A stretch of DNA of 64,000 nucleotides. It comes from Tillandsia leiboldiana. Lineage: Eukaryota; Streptophyta; Magnoliopsida; Poales; Bromeliaceae. Within the stretch, counting starts at the first letter, position 1; every line of letters starts with the position of its first letter. The notes under the pieces are model-generated. The model was not told the origin of the DNA, made no database searches, and saw only the letters and a list, made by a program, of their open reading frames with translations. The stretch spans positions 4,012,386 through 4,076,385 of the forward strand of contig CM055062.1 of assembly GCA_029204045.2 (NCBI GenBank). The letters are read 5' to 3'. This document shows positions 54,616 through 64,000 of this stretch, piece after piece. The translations under genes were made by a program, and so were the position numbers.

Positions 54616-54618
54616 TGC

Positions 54619-54629
54619 AAGTGGGAGAT
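54619..54629 (+). other. polypurine tract of element D
   Basis: AAGTGGGAGAT immediately before the 3' LTR, four bases after the pol stop codon. Confidence 0.85.
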
Positions 54630-56498
54630 TGTTAGTTGTATGCCCCAAAAGCCTATCAGGCTGACGCATTTTATTATATGGGACATATTTGTACTTGATC
54701 TTTATTATAATTTGGGCATTTTATGCCATTCATGTTTGATGTGTCCATGAATCGTCCTTTGAATTAATGAGATGATAATGTATATTCTTAAGAGTTAAGA
54801 ATTTGAGATACATATTATTAGTGATTAATTCATAAATGCTCTCAATCGGAGGATCATCATGGGGACGATGATTGATCCAGCAAGATTGATGTATGTGTCG
54901 CTCTCTTTTAAGATGACGAGTCTCAAGTCATTAGTGTGGGGACACTGGAGCGAACGTGCAGGTGGTTGTTATAGAACAAGGGCACTGAGCGTGACCAATT
55001 ACGAATAGTTACTTGGATGTCTACTCTTTCGTCAGTAACTGATTCGATGTTGCAGTGGTACAACTGATCCTTAGACCTGCGACACCACGGCCATTCAGTA
55101 TGAGGCTACTGTAGTTTGACTATGCAAACTCTGATCCTAGTCACGGGTCTTAGTAGTATATGTTGGCTGCAGTCGGTTCATATTAGGAATGGGTGTTTGT
55201 TTACAGGGGATCTATCACTCTCGGTAGAGAGATAATTAGTCCTATGCTATTTGTAAGGCAAAGCTCAGAAATCCTCGGCCGGGGTAATATGGTTCATGGA
55301 AAGGTGTTTCCAAGAGTAACCATATGAGCTTCTGTCCTATCAAATTTGTCATATAACGGGTGATGGGGTTTGACGAGTATTCCATGACCTCCACTCAGTT
55401 GGAACTATGCGATAGAAGGATTGTATTGTACGGTAACTGCACCTTGAGGTTCAATCCAATATTCACTTCTGACTGGATTGCCACTATATGCTGCTAGGCG
55501 TCTCTGGTGGATTGTGGGAACCAATAAGAATAATTATAGGCATATAATTATTATACGATGGAAGAATCAAAAGTGTTTGATCCATCAAAAGGAGTTTCGA
55601 TGATGATGTCGATGGGGATCGCATCATATCTCACTACCAGACAGAATTGAACCTATTAGGTCACACACATAAGGAATCGCGCATGATCGATATTAAGGAG
55701 ATGATAAAGAAGTTTATAGAATGGATTAATTATAATCACAATACTAAAGTTTACTAATTTATTAGTAAAAGGACTAATTTGCAATTATTGTAAATTAGAG
55801 GTATTTAAGTGCAAAAGTTGCATGGTGTATTTACTAATCATTAGTAAATATTTTGAGGACTTATGTGTAAATGTTACACACGGAGGATAATGGATTATCC
55901 AATCGGATTAGGATTCGATTAAGGATAATGGATTATCCAATCGGATTAGGATTCGATTAAGGATAATGGATTATCTAATCGGATTAGGATTCGATTAGGA
56001 TTAGGATTAGGGTTTTCTCAATATAAATATATGTCATATGTGACGTATTTTGAAACGATAGAAAAAAGGAGAAAAAGAAAACCCTAGCCGCCTATCTTCT
56101 TCCTCAAGCCCTCCACAATTAATTCATTGTTCTCGATCTTCGGAAGATTGCTAGCACAATTAGAAGATTGATTCATCCTCCTTACATCGACGCAAGAGTT
56201 ATTTCGTGATCGGATCACGAATCAAGGCGATCGATTATTTCGATCAAGGACGTGATTCCGTGTGGACACAAGTAGAGGCCGGGTGTGTGCGCGGCTATCA
56301 AGGACGAACAATTTTTACCAACGATCGTCGGCTTCGCGGTGATCTCGACCCGCGCAAGGTAAAAATTAAATCCTAATTGATTAGATCAATTAGATTACCT
56401 TTTTACGATCTAAAACAAAACATGAGGTGATCTTGGTTTAAGAAAAATTTTAATTGTGTTTCTTTCTTCCGCTGCGCATATCCGTTTATTTTCTTACA
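54630..56498 (+). repeat. 3' LTR of element D (1869 bp)
   Basis: Same length as the 5' LTR with only scattered substitutions; TATAAATA at 56022-56029. Confidence 0.95.
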
Positions 56499-56503
56499 GG
56501 TAA

Positions 56504-56525
56504 AGCCTTAAACTCCGATGCACGC
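56504..56525 (-). mobile_element. family B LTR, reverse copy, third segment
   Basis: AGCCTTAAACTCCGATGCACGC continues the reversed family B LTR (compare the complement near 33935-33957). The last five bases, CACGC, should be the target duplication of A2, whose right side is outside the window. Confidence 0.65.
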
Positions 56526-56852
56526 TGTAGTGGCCCTGATTCCCATGCAACGTTCTTCCGATGAATCCATTGTTGGAGCACCTAGTGTTGGTGTATCTGG
56601 CCCATGGTGCATCAATGGGATGTCACAGATGGACCCTTTGAGATATTTTAGCTGTGTTGGCCTTCGGCTGGGTTTGCCGAAATTTCGGAAAAGAATTAGG
56701 CCCAACCGAGGTCGTAGATGGATTCAGCATGGAAAAACGCTTGAAAACGACTATTTATTTGCTTAATTTGGAGTCCGGATGCCCAAAAACGGACACCCGG
56801 AAGTTTTTAGTGGAAAATGGTGCATGGGAGGGGCCGTAGACCGCCGGGATGC

Positions 56853-57348
56853 CACGTGGCGGCCTGTCATTGGTCGGTTCAGGATGCGCGGTCCACAGAG
56901 CTGCGCGGCGGGGTGCACAAACCCGGCGCATGGACACGTGGCACCGCCTGATTGGCGGGCGCAAGGCGCGCGGTCTACCGGGTGAGCGCGGCGGTGCATG
57001 GACCAAGGCGGGGGCACGTGGCAGCCTCTGGTTGGTCGGTGCACGCGGCGCGGTCCACGGAATTCCGAAGTGGAATGCGTGGACCGGGTGTAGGGGACAC
57101 GTGTCGCTTTCTGATTCGCGGGTGCACCGTGCGCGGTGCACGGGGCCTGGGCTGGCGCCTCGGGGCGCGTGCGCACGTCGGGGCCATGCCGCGCGCCCGG
57201 CGGGGCCACCGACTGGCTGGCGGGTCAACCGGGTGGCCACGTGTCACCGCCTGATTGGCGGGCGCCAACCGCCTTCCTGTGCGGGGGCGGGCCACGTGGC
57301 AGCCTGGGAGTGGCCCAAACAGCTGTTTGCTGTTCGGCGGGCCACGTG
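56853..57348 (+). promoter_or_regulatory. seven-fold G-box array in the A2 U3
   Basis: CACGTG at 56853, 56935, 57015, 57098, 57238, 57293 and 57343; the spacings (82, 80, 83, 140, 55, 50) are the same as in A1 to within one base. The CACGTG cores are all kept although bases around them differ. Confidence 0.75.
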
Positions 57349-57374
57349 GCGGCACCAGGAGGATTCGGGCGTGA

Positions 57375-57400
57375 ACAGTGTTGGGCCGGCCCAACACTGT
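57375..57400. promoter_or_regulatory. 26-bp perfect palindrome in the A2 U3
   Basis: Identical to the one at 22844-22869 (arm ACAGTGTTGGGCC). TATAAATA follows at 57483-57490. Confidence 0.8.
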
Positions 57401-59682
57401 AGCCGCCCGAATGTTCCAGGCGCCCGAAAGTTGGGCCCAAAAGCCCAATGACTTGTTTTTTTGGCTTTTTCCGGGGGAGGCCTATAAATAGGCCTCTTGG
57501 GCCTTGCCTTGGAGCCTTTTCCCGAGGGTTTCTCCACTTGTGTTCTTCACCAAAGTTGTTTCTCTCCCTCTTGTGCATCTTTTGGCGGAAGCTCAGGATT
57601 TTTGGAGGCCGCTGCGATGGCGACTTCTGCATCGGGGTGCGGAGCGACGATTTACTGTTGGAGTCCCTTTTCCGTCGCAGTTTAGTCTGGGAGGCCTACC
57701 GGGCTACCCCGACGTTATTTTTCAACGATTTCTGCGGTGACGGTTTCATAAGAGGTAAATCTACAACTTCCGTGTTGGACACTTTTTCTGGAACTGAGCT
57801 TTTCTTGGGGTTCTGGGTACATTTTTAACCCCCTTTGCGACTGTTGGTTGATTTGGACAGCACCTGCTTGTCGGATTTTTATCTCCTCATCCGGACCTCG
57901 GAATTCGACGTTTCAGGACTATATCGACATCTAATCTTCGCGAGGATCGGCATCATATTTTTATTGGAATTTTTGGAGGAGGTTTTTTAGGTGAAAATTT
58001 CGTGTTAATGGGACTGTTCACCACAGATTTTGGGAATGTAGAATTTTTGTGGATTAAAGTGTAATTTTGGTGTATGTTTGTACCCAGGAGGTTGTGAGCA
58101 TTTCTACCGTGTTGTTGGCTTGGTGGGATTTGTGATTTGACTGTTTTGGGCTTTCTCAGCTGTACGATTCCGGGCAGTTAGCACTTTCAGGTGGGTGACC
58201 TTGCTTCCAAGAACTCTGGACTGTGTACTAATTCTATGTGTGTAGGATCATGCATGTTAGAAATTGGAGTATTAGCATGTGTAAAACTATATGTTGTATC
58301 TTGTATATCAGTTGATGAATCTTTTGATTCCTACTTTATGTTAAGTAGTGAAATCTTGGAACTTGACCTAGCACCCCTGTCATATGTATCATGTTCAGAC
58401 AGTCTGTAGAAAACTCCAACTTGGGCTAGGTTTTTATTGCTCTAGACATTCCACATCACGATACTTCATTTCACTATGGACTTAGCTTTTCCTCGCCTGA
58501 GTTGTGGGCCGAGAGGTCGGGTGGTTGTGGGATGCATTTGCACTCGTGTCTGGGGACCGAGTGGAGTTGATAGCATTCTGTAGATCTGATTTCTTTGGGA
58601 GAGTGATAGTGATGGTAGATCTGGGTTCTTGGAAACTGTCAAAGTGACAGTGAGTCTCAGCTGTGTAGATTCCAGCCAGTGAGTGAGTCAGTGATTTGTT
58701 TGTTAGCCGATCTTGTTGATCGAGGATTTGGATCATAGCCTGCATGAGCCACATTTGAGCTTTACAGAGATACTTTACAGAGATACTTGTTATGGGTTAC
58801 TTTGACTCGAGCGGGTCGCTCCCCTCGAGTGCCACTCCGGAGTAGGCGAGACCGGGTTGTTGTACCGGCGAGTTTGAGCTTTGCTACCGCGACTTGTTGT
58901 TGCATTTGTCCCTCTGGCTGTGCTTGTGTTGGCAGTCATGGACGCCCTACGTAAGTCCGCTCCTCCGGGACGTAACGGCAGTAGGTTGGCGCAGGTTTGA
59001 CTGGACCCGATGAGGCAGTCAGTTTAGATTGGGTGATCAGAGACGAGGGTTAGTTGAGGCATCATGTTCTTTCTGTTCCACTCTTGAGCATCTAGGTAGA
59101 GGCATAGTAGCTGTAGAGTTACTTTTCCCAGCTTTCCATACAGCACTGCATATGTTACTTTTTGCCTCTGGTAGACTTAGTGGGCAGACCGTCGGGCTTG
59201 TTGGCGGCACCCACTGAGAACTACTGTGGGATGTAGTTCTCACACCCGTCGTGGTGTCTTCTCCCCAGGGACTTCTGCTCCGGTTCCTGCAGCTCCTGTT
59301 GCTGATCCAGCTCCTTCTGACCGAGGTAAGGGAGTCGCGAGATAGTTCCCTTCCTGTCATCTTCAGTGTGTGAGTAGATGTACCCCTGTACTATTTTGGT
59401 GTGTACTATGTCGAGTGACTTTGTAGTGAGGTTTTGAGTTGTACCTTTCTTTCCTGCTTTTCTGAGAGACTCTTGTGTTGGTGAGGTTGGTCTGTATATT
59501 GGTGAGTTGTAGTTTTATTTTATGTATTTTATTCCAGCTTTTTCTCTTTCAGCTCTGATATCTGCTAGTGTAGATGTTTCTTTGCAGGTTAGTCGCTACG
59601 CCTAATCGGGGCTTCCCGTATGGGCGGCGGATCTGTTGGCGAGCCGGGGCGCAGTATCGCCCCGGGGCGTGACAGATTAGAG

Positions 59683-59695
59683 TGGTATCTGAGCC
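59683..59695 (+). other. primer binding site of A2, one mismatch
   Basis: TGGTATCTGAGCC; the A-to-T change at 59690 weakens the match to initiator-Met tRNA compared with A1. Confidence 0.88.
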
Positions 59696-59853
59696 TAGGA
59701 TGTAGGTCTTGGAGGACTTAGGAACCCTAGGCTTGTGGTTGGACCCTAGGATGACTCGCGTGAGAGCCGTGATTTTAGCGAGAGTCCTGATTGGATTTCT
59801 AACTCTCCCGAGCGGTTCGGGATGAGTGATTGACATGTCTTCCTTCGGTGGCA

Positions 59854-59879
59854 ACTATGTTGGCTGCAGACAACATAGT
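59854..59879 (+). other. palindromic leader hairpin of A2
   Basis: Identical to 25324-25349: stem ACTATGTTG/CAACATAGT, loop G-CTGCAG-A, between PBS and gag. Confidence 0.7.
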
Positions 59880-59972
59880 GCTTCTGGAAGGGGGACATGC
59901 CTTCTGACTTTCGCTAGATTGGGTCGAGAGATGATTTGGGTTCTGACTGTTTGTCTTGTCCCTCAGGTGGGG

Positions 59973-62900
59973 ATGCCTCCTCGACGCTCGATGGTGACGC
60001 GTTCGCAGCCTTCGTCCTCTGAGCCCGAGCAGGAGGACTCGGGGCAGGGACAGCAGAGCGAGGTTCTGGAGCTCCGTGCCCAGATGGTACAGTTGGCTGA
60101 GGTGTCTCGACGCCAGGAGGAGGCTGTGAGTCGGTTGACGCTCTTGTTGGAGCAGAGAGCGCAGCCGGCGGTAGCACCCCCTGAGAGTTCACCGGTGCCT
60201 TCTTTCCCTATTGTGGCACCCTCGGTTGTGCAGCCTGCACCAGCAGTTCCGGCTGAGCCAGTTTCCAGTAGGCCACCGTCTGGGACGACGGGATCTTTGA
60301 CTTTGGCAGAGCAGCGGGTGATGGTGGATCTTTTGATGAGGTTTCGCAAGTTTGATCCACCCCGCTTTTCGGGTATGAGTGCTAAGCCGTGGGCGGCTGA
60401 GTCTTGGGTTACGGCCATGGAGCGCCATTTCGAGAGCCTTTTTATTGATGAGAGGTTTCGAGTTCTGTTGGCTACTCATTTTCTGGAGAGCAACGCCGAG
60501 GCATGGTGGCGGCTTGTACGACCCGCAGGTCCGCCTGGGACCCAGTTTATCTCATGGGCAGAGTTTCGCGGTATGCTTCTTGGGGCTTTCTTTCCTGAGA
60601 GTGTTCGACAGAGTTTGGAGGAGCAGTTGAGGAATCTCCGCCAGGGAGATAGGCCCGTACACATGTACATAGCCGATTTCAATCGGCTGTTAGCTTGTAT
60701 GCCTCACGTGGCCAGAGATGAGACCCACCGGATCTACATGTTCGAGAGAGGGTTGCGTCGGGACATTTATCAGTTGGTCCGCTCCCGCAGATTACAGACT
60801 TTGGAGGCCTCGATGGAGCAGGCACTTTATGTGGAGAGTGGTGAGGTCGTGATGGCAGAGGTGGCTCCAGCCCCCGTAGTGACTCCTGGGGCAAAGCGCC
60901 CGGCGCTGTTGGAGGAGGGGCAGTCGAGTAGACAGGCACCCCCGAGACCTCCCCGTTTCCACTCTCAGGGACGGGGGTATCAGGGGCGGCAGAGATCTGG
61001 GGCATCTCGTCAGTTCCAGCAGCAGCAGCGTCGACCACCTCGACAGCAGCAGTCTTCGCAGCAGCAGCAGTCTTCGCAGCAGCAGCAGACTTCGCGGCAG
61101 TCGCGCCCTGATCGTTGTGTCATTTGTGGAGGACCGCACCCACCGACCCAGTGCCCGCAGAGTCAGGGCCGCTGCTTCCGTTGCGGGCAGACCGGTCACT
61201 TCGCGAGGGCGTGCCCCAGGGCAGGTTATCCGGCTCCTTCCTCAGCTTATGCATCCTTTGTTCCTCGTCAGTCAGCAGGACCTTCGGCGGCCTCCGGTAG
61301 GCCAGACTTTGCTGCATCGACCTCGCGACAGCCAGAGCGACATCCCCCGGCGCCGAGCGGTCGAGTTTATGCCGCTCAGGTAGAGGATGCTACAGCAGTA
61401 GAGCATGTCGTCGCAGGTATTATTTTGATTTCTGTAGTTCGTACTCGTACTCTCTTTGATACCGGTGCATCGCATTCTTTTATCAGTAGAGCATTTGCAT
61501 CCCTTCATGGTATAGAGGTAGTTTCTTTATCGCATGCATTAGAGGTTCAGATACCAGATCATGTCTTGCATGTCGAGGAGTATTGTAGGGATTGCCCTGT
61601 GCAGTTGGGATCCTGGATTTTGCCGGCAGACTTGCTTGTCTTGCGGCAGCTCCAGGATTTCGATGTCGTGCTAGGTATGGATTGGTTGTCGAGGTACTAT
61701 GCTATTATAGACTGCAGAGAGAGGACGGTGACCCTCCGCGAGCCTGGACAGGAGGAGTTCGTCTTCAGAGGCTGCCAGAGCACCTTCTTTGCGATGACTG
61801 TTTCTTCGGCGAGGGCTAGGCGGATGATTAGTAGAGGGCTGCACCGCTTTCTTAGCGACGATTGTGGAGGTGCCTACGAGCGGCACTGGGGACTCGAGGA
61901 TATTCCTGTTGTCCGCGAGTTCCCAGATGTGTTTCCCCTGAGTTGACGACGATGCTGCCGGAGAGGGAGGTGGAGTTTGTGATTGATGTGGTACCGGGAA
62001 CCGCACCAATCTCGAAAGGTGCCTTATAGGATGGCACCTGCCGAGTTGAGGGAGTTGAAGGCCCAGCTTCAGGATCTTATGGATAGGGGCTTCGTCAGGC
62101 CTAGTGTTTCTCCGTGGGGAGCGCCTGTTTTATTTGTGAAGAAGAAGGATGGGTCGCTTCGTTTGTGTGTGGATTATCGGGAGTTGAATAAAGTGACCAT
62201 CCGGAACAAGTACCCTCTTCCACGGATAGATGATTTATTTGATCAGTTGCAGGGAGCCACAGTGTTTTCGAAGATTGATCTTCAGTCAGGTTACCACCAG
62301 TTGAGGGTGAGGGCCGAGGACATCCCTAAGACGGCTTTTCGATCCCGGTATGGGCATTATGAGTTTACGGTTATGCCGTTTGGTTTGACTAATGCCCCAG
62401 CTGCATTCATGGATTTGATGAACCGGGTATTTCAGCCGTACTTAGGACTTGTTTGTGGTTGTGTTCATTGATGACATCTTGATCTACTCCCGGAGCGATG
62501 TGGATCATGAGGAGCACTTGAGGATAGTGCTGCAGCTTCTACAGTGAGAAGAAGCTGTATGCCAAGCTCAAGAAGTGCGAGTTCTGGCTTCGAGAGGTTG
62601 CATTTTTGGGCCACTTGGTATCAGCCGCAGGAGTGGCAGTTGACCCGACGAAGATCGATACAGTTCGGGATTGGCCGAGACCGACGACGGTGACGGAGGT
62701 CCGGAGCTTTCTGGGCTTGGCATGGCTACTACCGTCGGTTCGTAGAGGGCTTTGCGAAGCTCTCTACTCCCCTGACCTGTTTGACTAGGAAGGGGATGAG
62801 GTTCATTTGGACTGAGCAGTGTCAGCAGGAGTTTTGAGGAGCTGAAGAGGAGACTGATTTCAGCGCCAGTTCTTACACTGCCAGTGATGGGAGATGGCTA

Positions 62901-64000
62901 CGTGATTTACAGTGACGCCTCGCACAGCGGTTTGGGTTGTGTCTTGATGCAGCATGGGAGGGTAATTGCTTATGCTTCACGGCAATTAAAGGGATTATGA
63001 GAAGAATTACCCTACTCATGATTTAGAGCTTGCAGCTGTGGTGTTTGCATTGAAGCTGTGGCGGCATTACCTCTACGGTGAGCATTGTGAGATCTACACG
63101 GATCATAAGGGCTTAAAGTATCTGTTTACTCAAAAGGAGCTGAACCTGAGGCAACGCCGGTGGTTGGAGTTACTAAAGGATTACGATGTAAGTATCCTTT
63201 ATCATCCCGGCAAGGCCAATGTGGTAGCAGATGCTTTGAGTCGGAGGTCAGTGCAGAGCTTGAGCATGTTGGTCACACAGCAGGCCCCGCTGATTGAGCA
63301 GTTGAGGCGACTCCAGATTGAGGTTGTATCCCCTGGGGTCTCTGCTAGACTGATGTCTATGGTCTTGCAGCCCACTCTGTTGGACAGGATTAGGGAGAGG
63401 CAGAGTGAGGACCCCCACTTGGAGAGGATTAGGTCACAGATTCAGGCAGATCTTATAGGGGATTTTACAGTGGATAGCTGGGGAGTACTGCGGTACAGGG
63501 ACCGAGTGTGTGTGCCTTCGGATTCAGAGATCAGAGACCAGATTTTGGGAGAGGCCCATTATACACCTTATACCATTCATCCTGGTGGTACTAAGATGTA
63601 TAAGGACCTCAAGGCACATTTCTGGTGGTCCGGAATGAAGCGGGACGTTGGAAGATTTGTGGCTCACTGTTTAACTTGCCAGCAAGTGAAAGCAGAGCAC
63701 CGGGTTCCTGCTGGCAAGTTACAAAGTCTTCCAATTCCCGAGTGGAAATGGGACCACATCACCATGGACTTTGTTACAGGGCTGCCGAGAGCGCAGAGTG
63801 GAGCCGACGCGATTTGGGTTATTGTAGATAGACTCACCAAGTCTGCACATTTCTTGCCTGTTCAGATGACTTGGTCATTGGAGCGTCTGGCACAGTGTTA
63901 TTTGGACGAGATAGTGAGGCTACACGGGGTACCTGCGTCGATTGTTTCAGATCGGGATCCGAGGTTTGTGTCACGATTCTGGGGGAGTTTACAGTCAGCT
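59973..64000 (+). pseudogene. gag-pol polyprotein of A2, partial and frameshifted
   Basis: From MPPRRSMVTRSQ the frame is open to 61946 (657 residues): capsid-like region (MERHFESLFIDERF, AEAWWRLVRPAGPPGTQF), a Gln-rich linker, zinc knuckle CFRCGQTGHFARAC at residue 401, protease DTGAS with Asp496. A one-base loss near 61935 gives a stop at 61944-61946, and a one-base gain near 62015 restores the frame into RT (SPWGAPVLFVKKKDG, KIDLQSGYHQL). Further indels lie near 62446 (before FIDD at 62464-62475), 62544, 62724, 62829 and 62993. RNase H YSDAS near 62911. Integrase from about 63555 with the zinc-binding HCLTC block and DFVTGL, running to the window end. The chromodomain would lie outside. 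Confidence 0.9.

Larger units (their letters stand above)
47064..56498 (+). mobile_element. full-length Ty1/copia element D (Angela/BARE-like)
   Basis: LTRs of 1869 bp each (47064-48932 and 54630-56498), nearly identical by eye, with a perfect target duplication GGTAA (47059-47063 and 56499-56503). PBS, an unusually long 1.7-kb leader, gag, then pol in copia order (protease, integrase, RT, RNase H), then PPT. LTR length, element length of 9,435 bp, the TGTTAG...ATGCCC LTR start and the PBS variant TGGTATCGGAGCC resemble the Angela/BARE-1 group. It is likely the youngest insertion here. Confidence 0.95.
56526..59674 (+). repeat. 5' LTR of A2 (3149 bp)
   Basis: TGTAGTGGCCC to GGGGCGTGACA, colinear with the A1 5' LTR over its whole length. 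Confidence 0.95.
56526..64000 (+). mobile_element. Ty3/gypsy chromovirus A2, truncated by the window edge
   Basis: Same family as A1: 5' LTR 56526-59674, PBS, leader hairpin, gag, protease, RT, RNase H and the first half of integrase, then the edge. Gag is better preserved than in A1, with an intact zinc knuckle. Confidence 0.95.

Overview
This is plant nuclear DNA, most likely from a monocot. The evidence is intron-containing 2-oxoglutarate dioxygenase genes with GC-rich first exons, chromovirus-type Ty3/gypsy and Ty1/copia LTR retrotransposons, 5S-derived Cassandra TRIMs, many mono- and dinucleotide runs, and a 100-N scaffold gap. A commelinid such as pineapple would fit, but the species cannot be fixed from the sequence alone. 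No bacterial operons, CRISPR arrays, rRNA or tRNA genes were seen.

Layout. 1-1703: first exon of one ACC-oxidase-homolog-type dioxygenase gene on the minus strand, running off the left edge. 1704-7654: intergenic repeats, namely a degenerate Cassandra array and a solo gypsy LTR (2366-6217, target duplication AGCCA) with an intact Cassandra inside it. 7655-15404: a complete three-exon tandem paralog (minus strand, 371 aa), whose introns hold a solo-type gypsy LTR, a hAT-like MITE and other debris. From about 16 kb to the right edge the window is almost entirely nested LTR retrotransposons.

Nesting. An old gypsy LTR (about 16004-19090, resuming at 34438) was hit by family B, now a solo LTR (19091-34432, TSD TTCTG). 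That LTR was hit by a Cassandra (19572-20147, TSD CCGGG) and by a full-length family A chromovirus, A1 (21995-33450, TSD GGTTG). Right of the N gap lie a decayed copia reverse transcriptase and a reverse-oriented family B LTR. The latter was split by element C (36066-47036, minus, TSD AAACC, gag remnant only, 4.0-kb LTRs), by a full-length Angela/BARE-like copia D (47064-56498, TSD GGTAA, nearly intact pol) and by a second family A element, A2 (56526 to beyond the edge).

The most interesting signals are in the non-coding parts of the gypsy elements. (1) Between PBS and gag, families A and C share a hairpin with a 9-bp stem and an 8-nt loop carrying the palindrome CTGCAG; the stem shows a compensatory base-pair change. 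It resembles a retroviral dimerization-initiation kissing loop. (2) The family A U3 carries seven CACGTG G-boxes with identical spacing in two copies, several followed after exactly 10 bp by an ATTGG-type (inverted CCAAT) box, then a 26-bp perfect palindrome with TGGGCC/GGCCCA motifs and a TATA box that itself lies in a palindrome. (3) Single-base indels cluster in certain tracts, which may reflect assembly polishing rather than biology.
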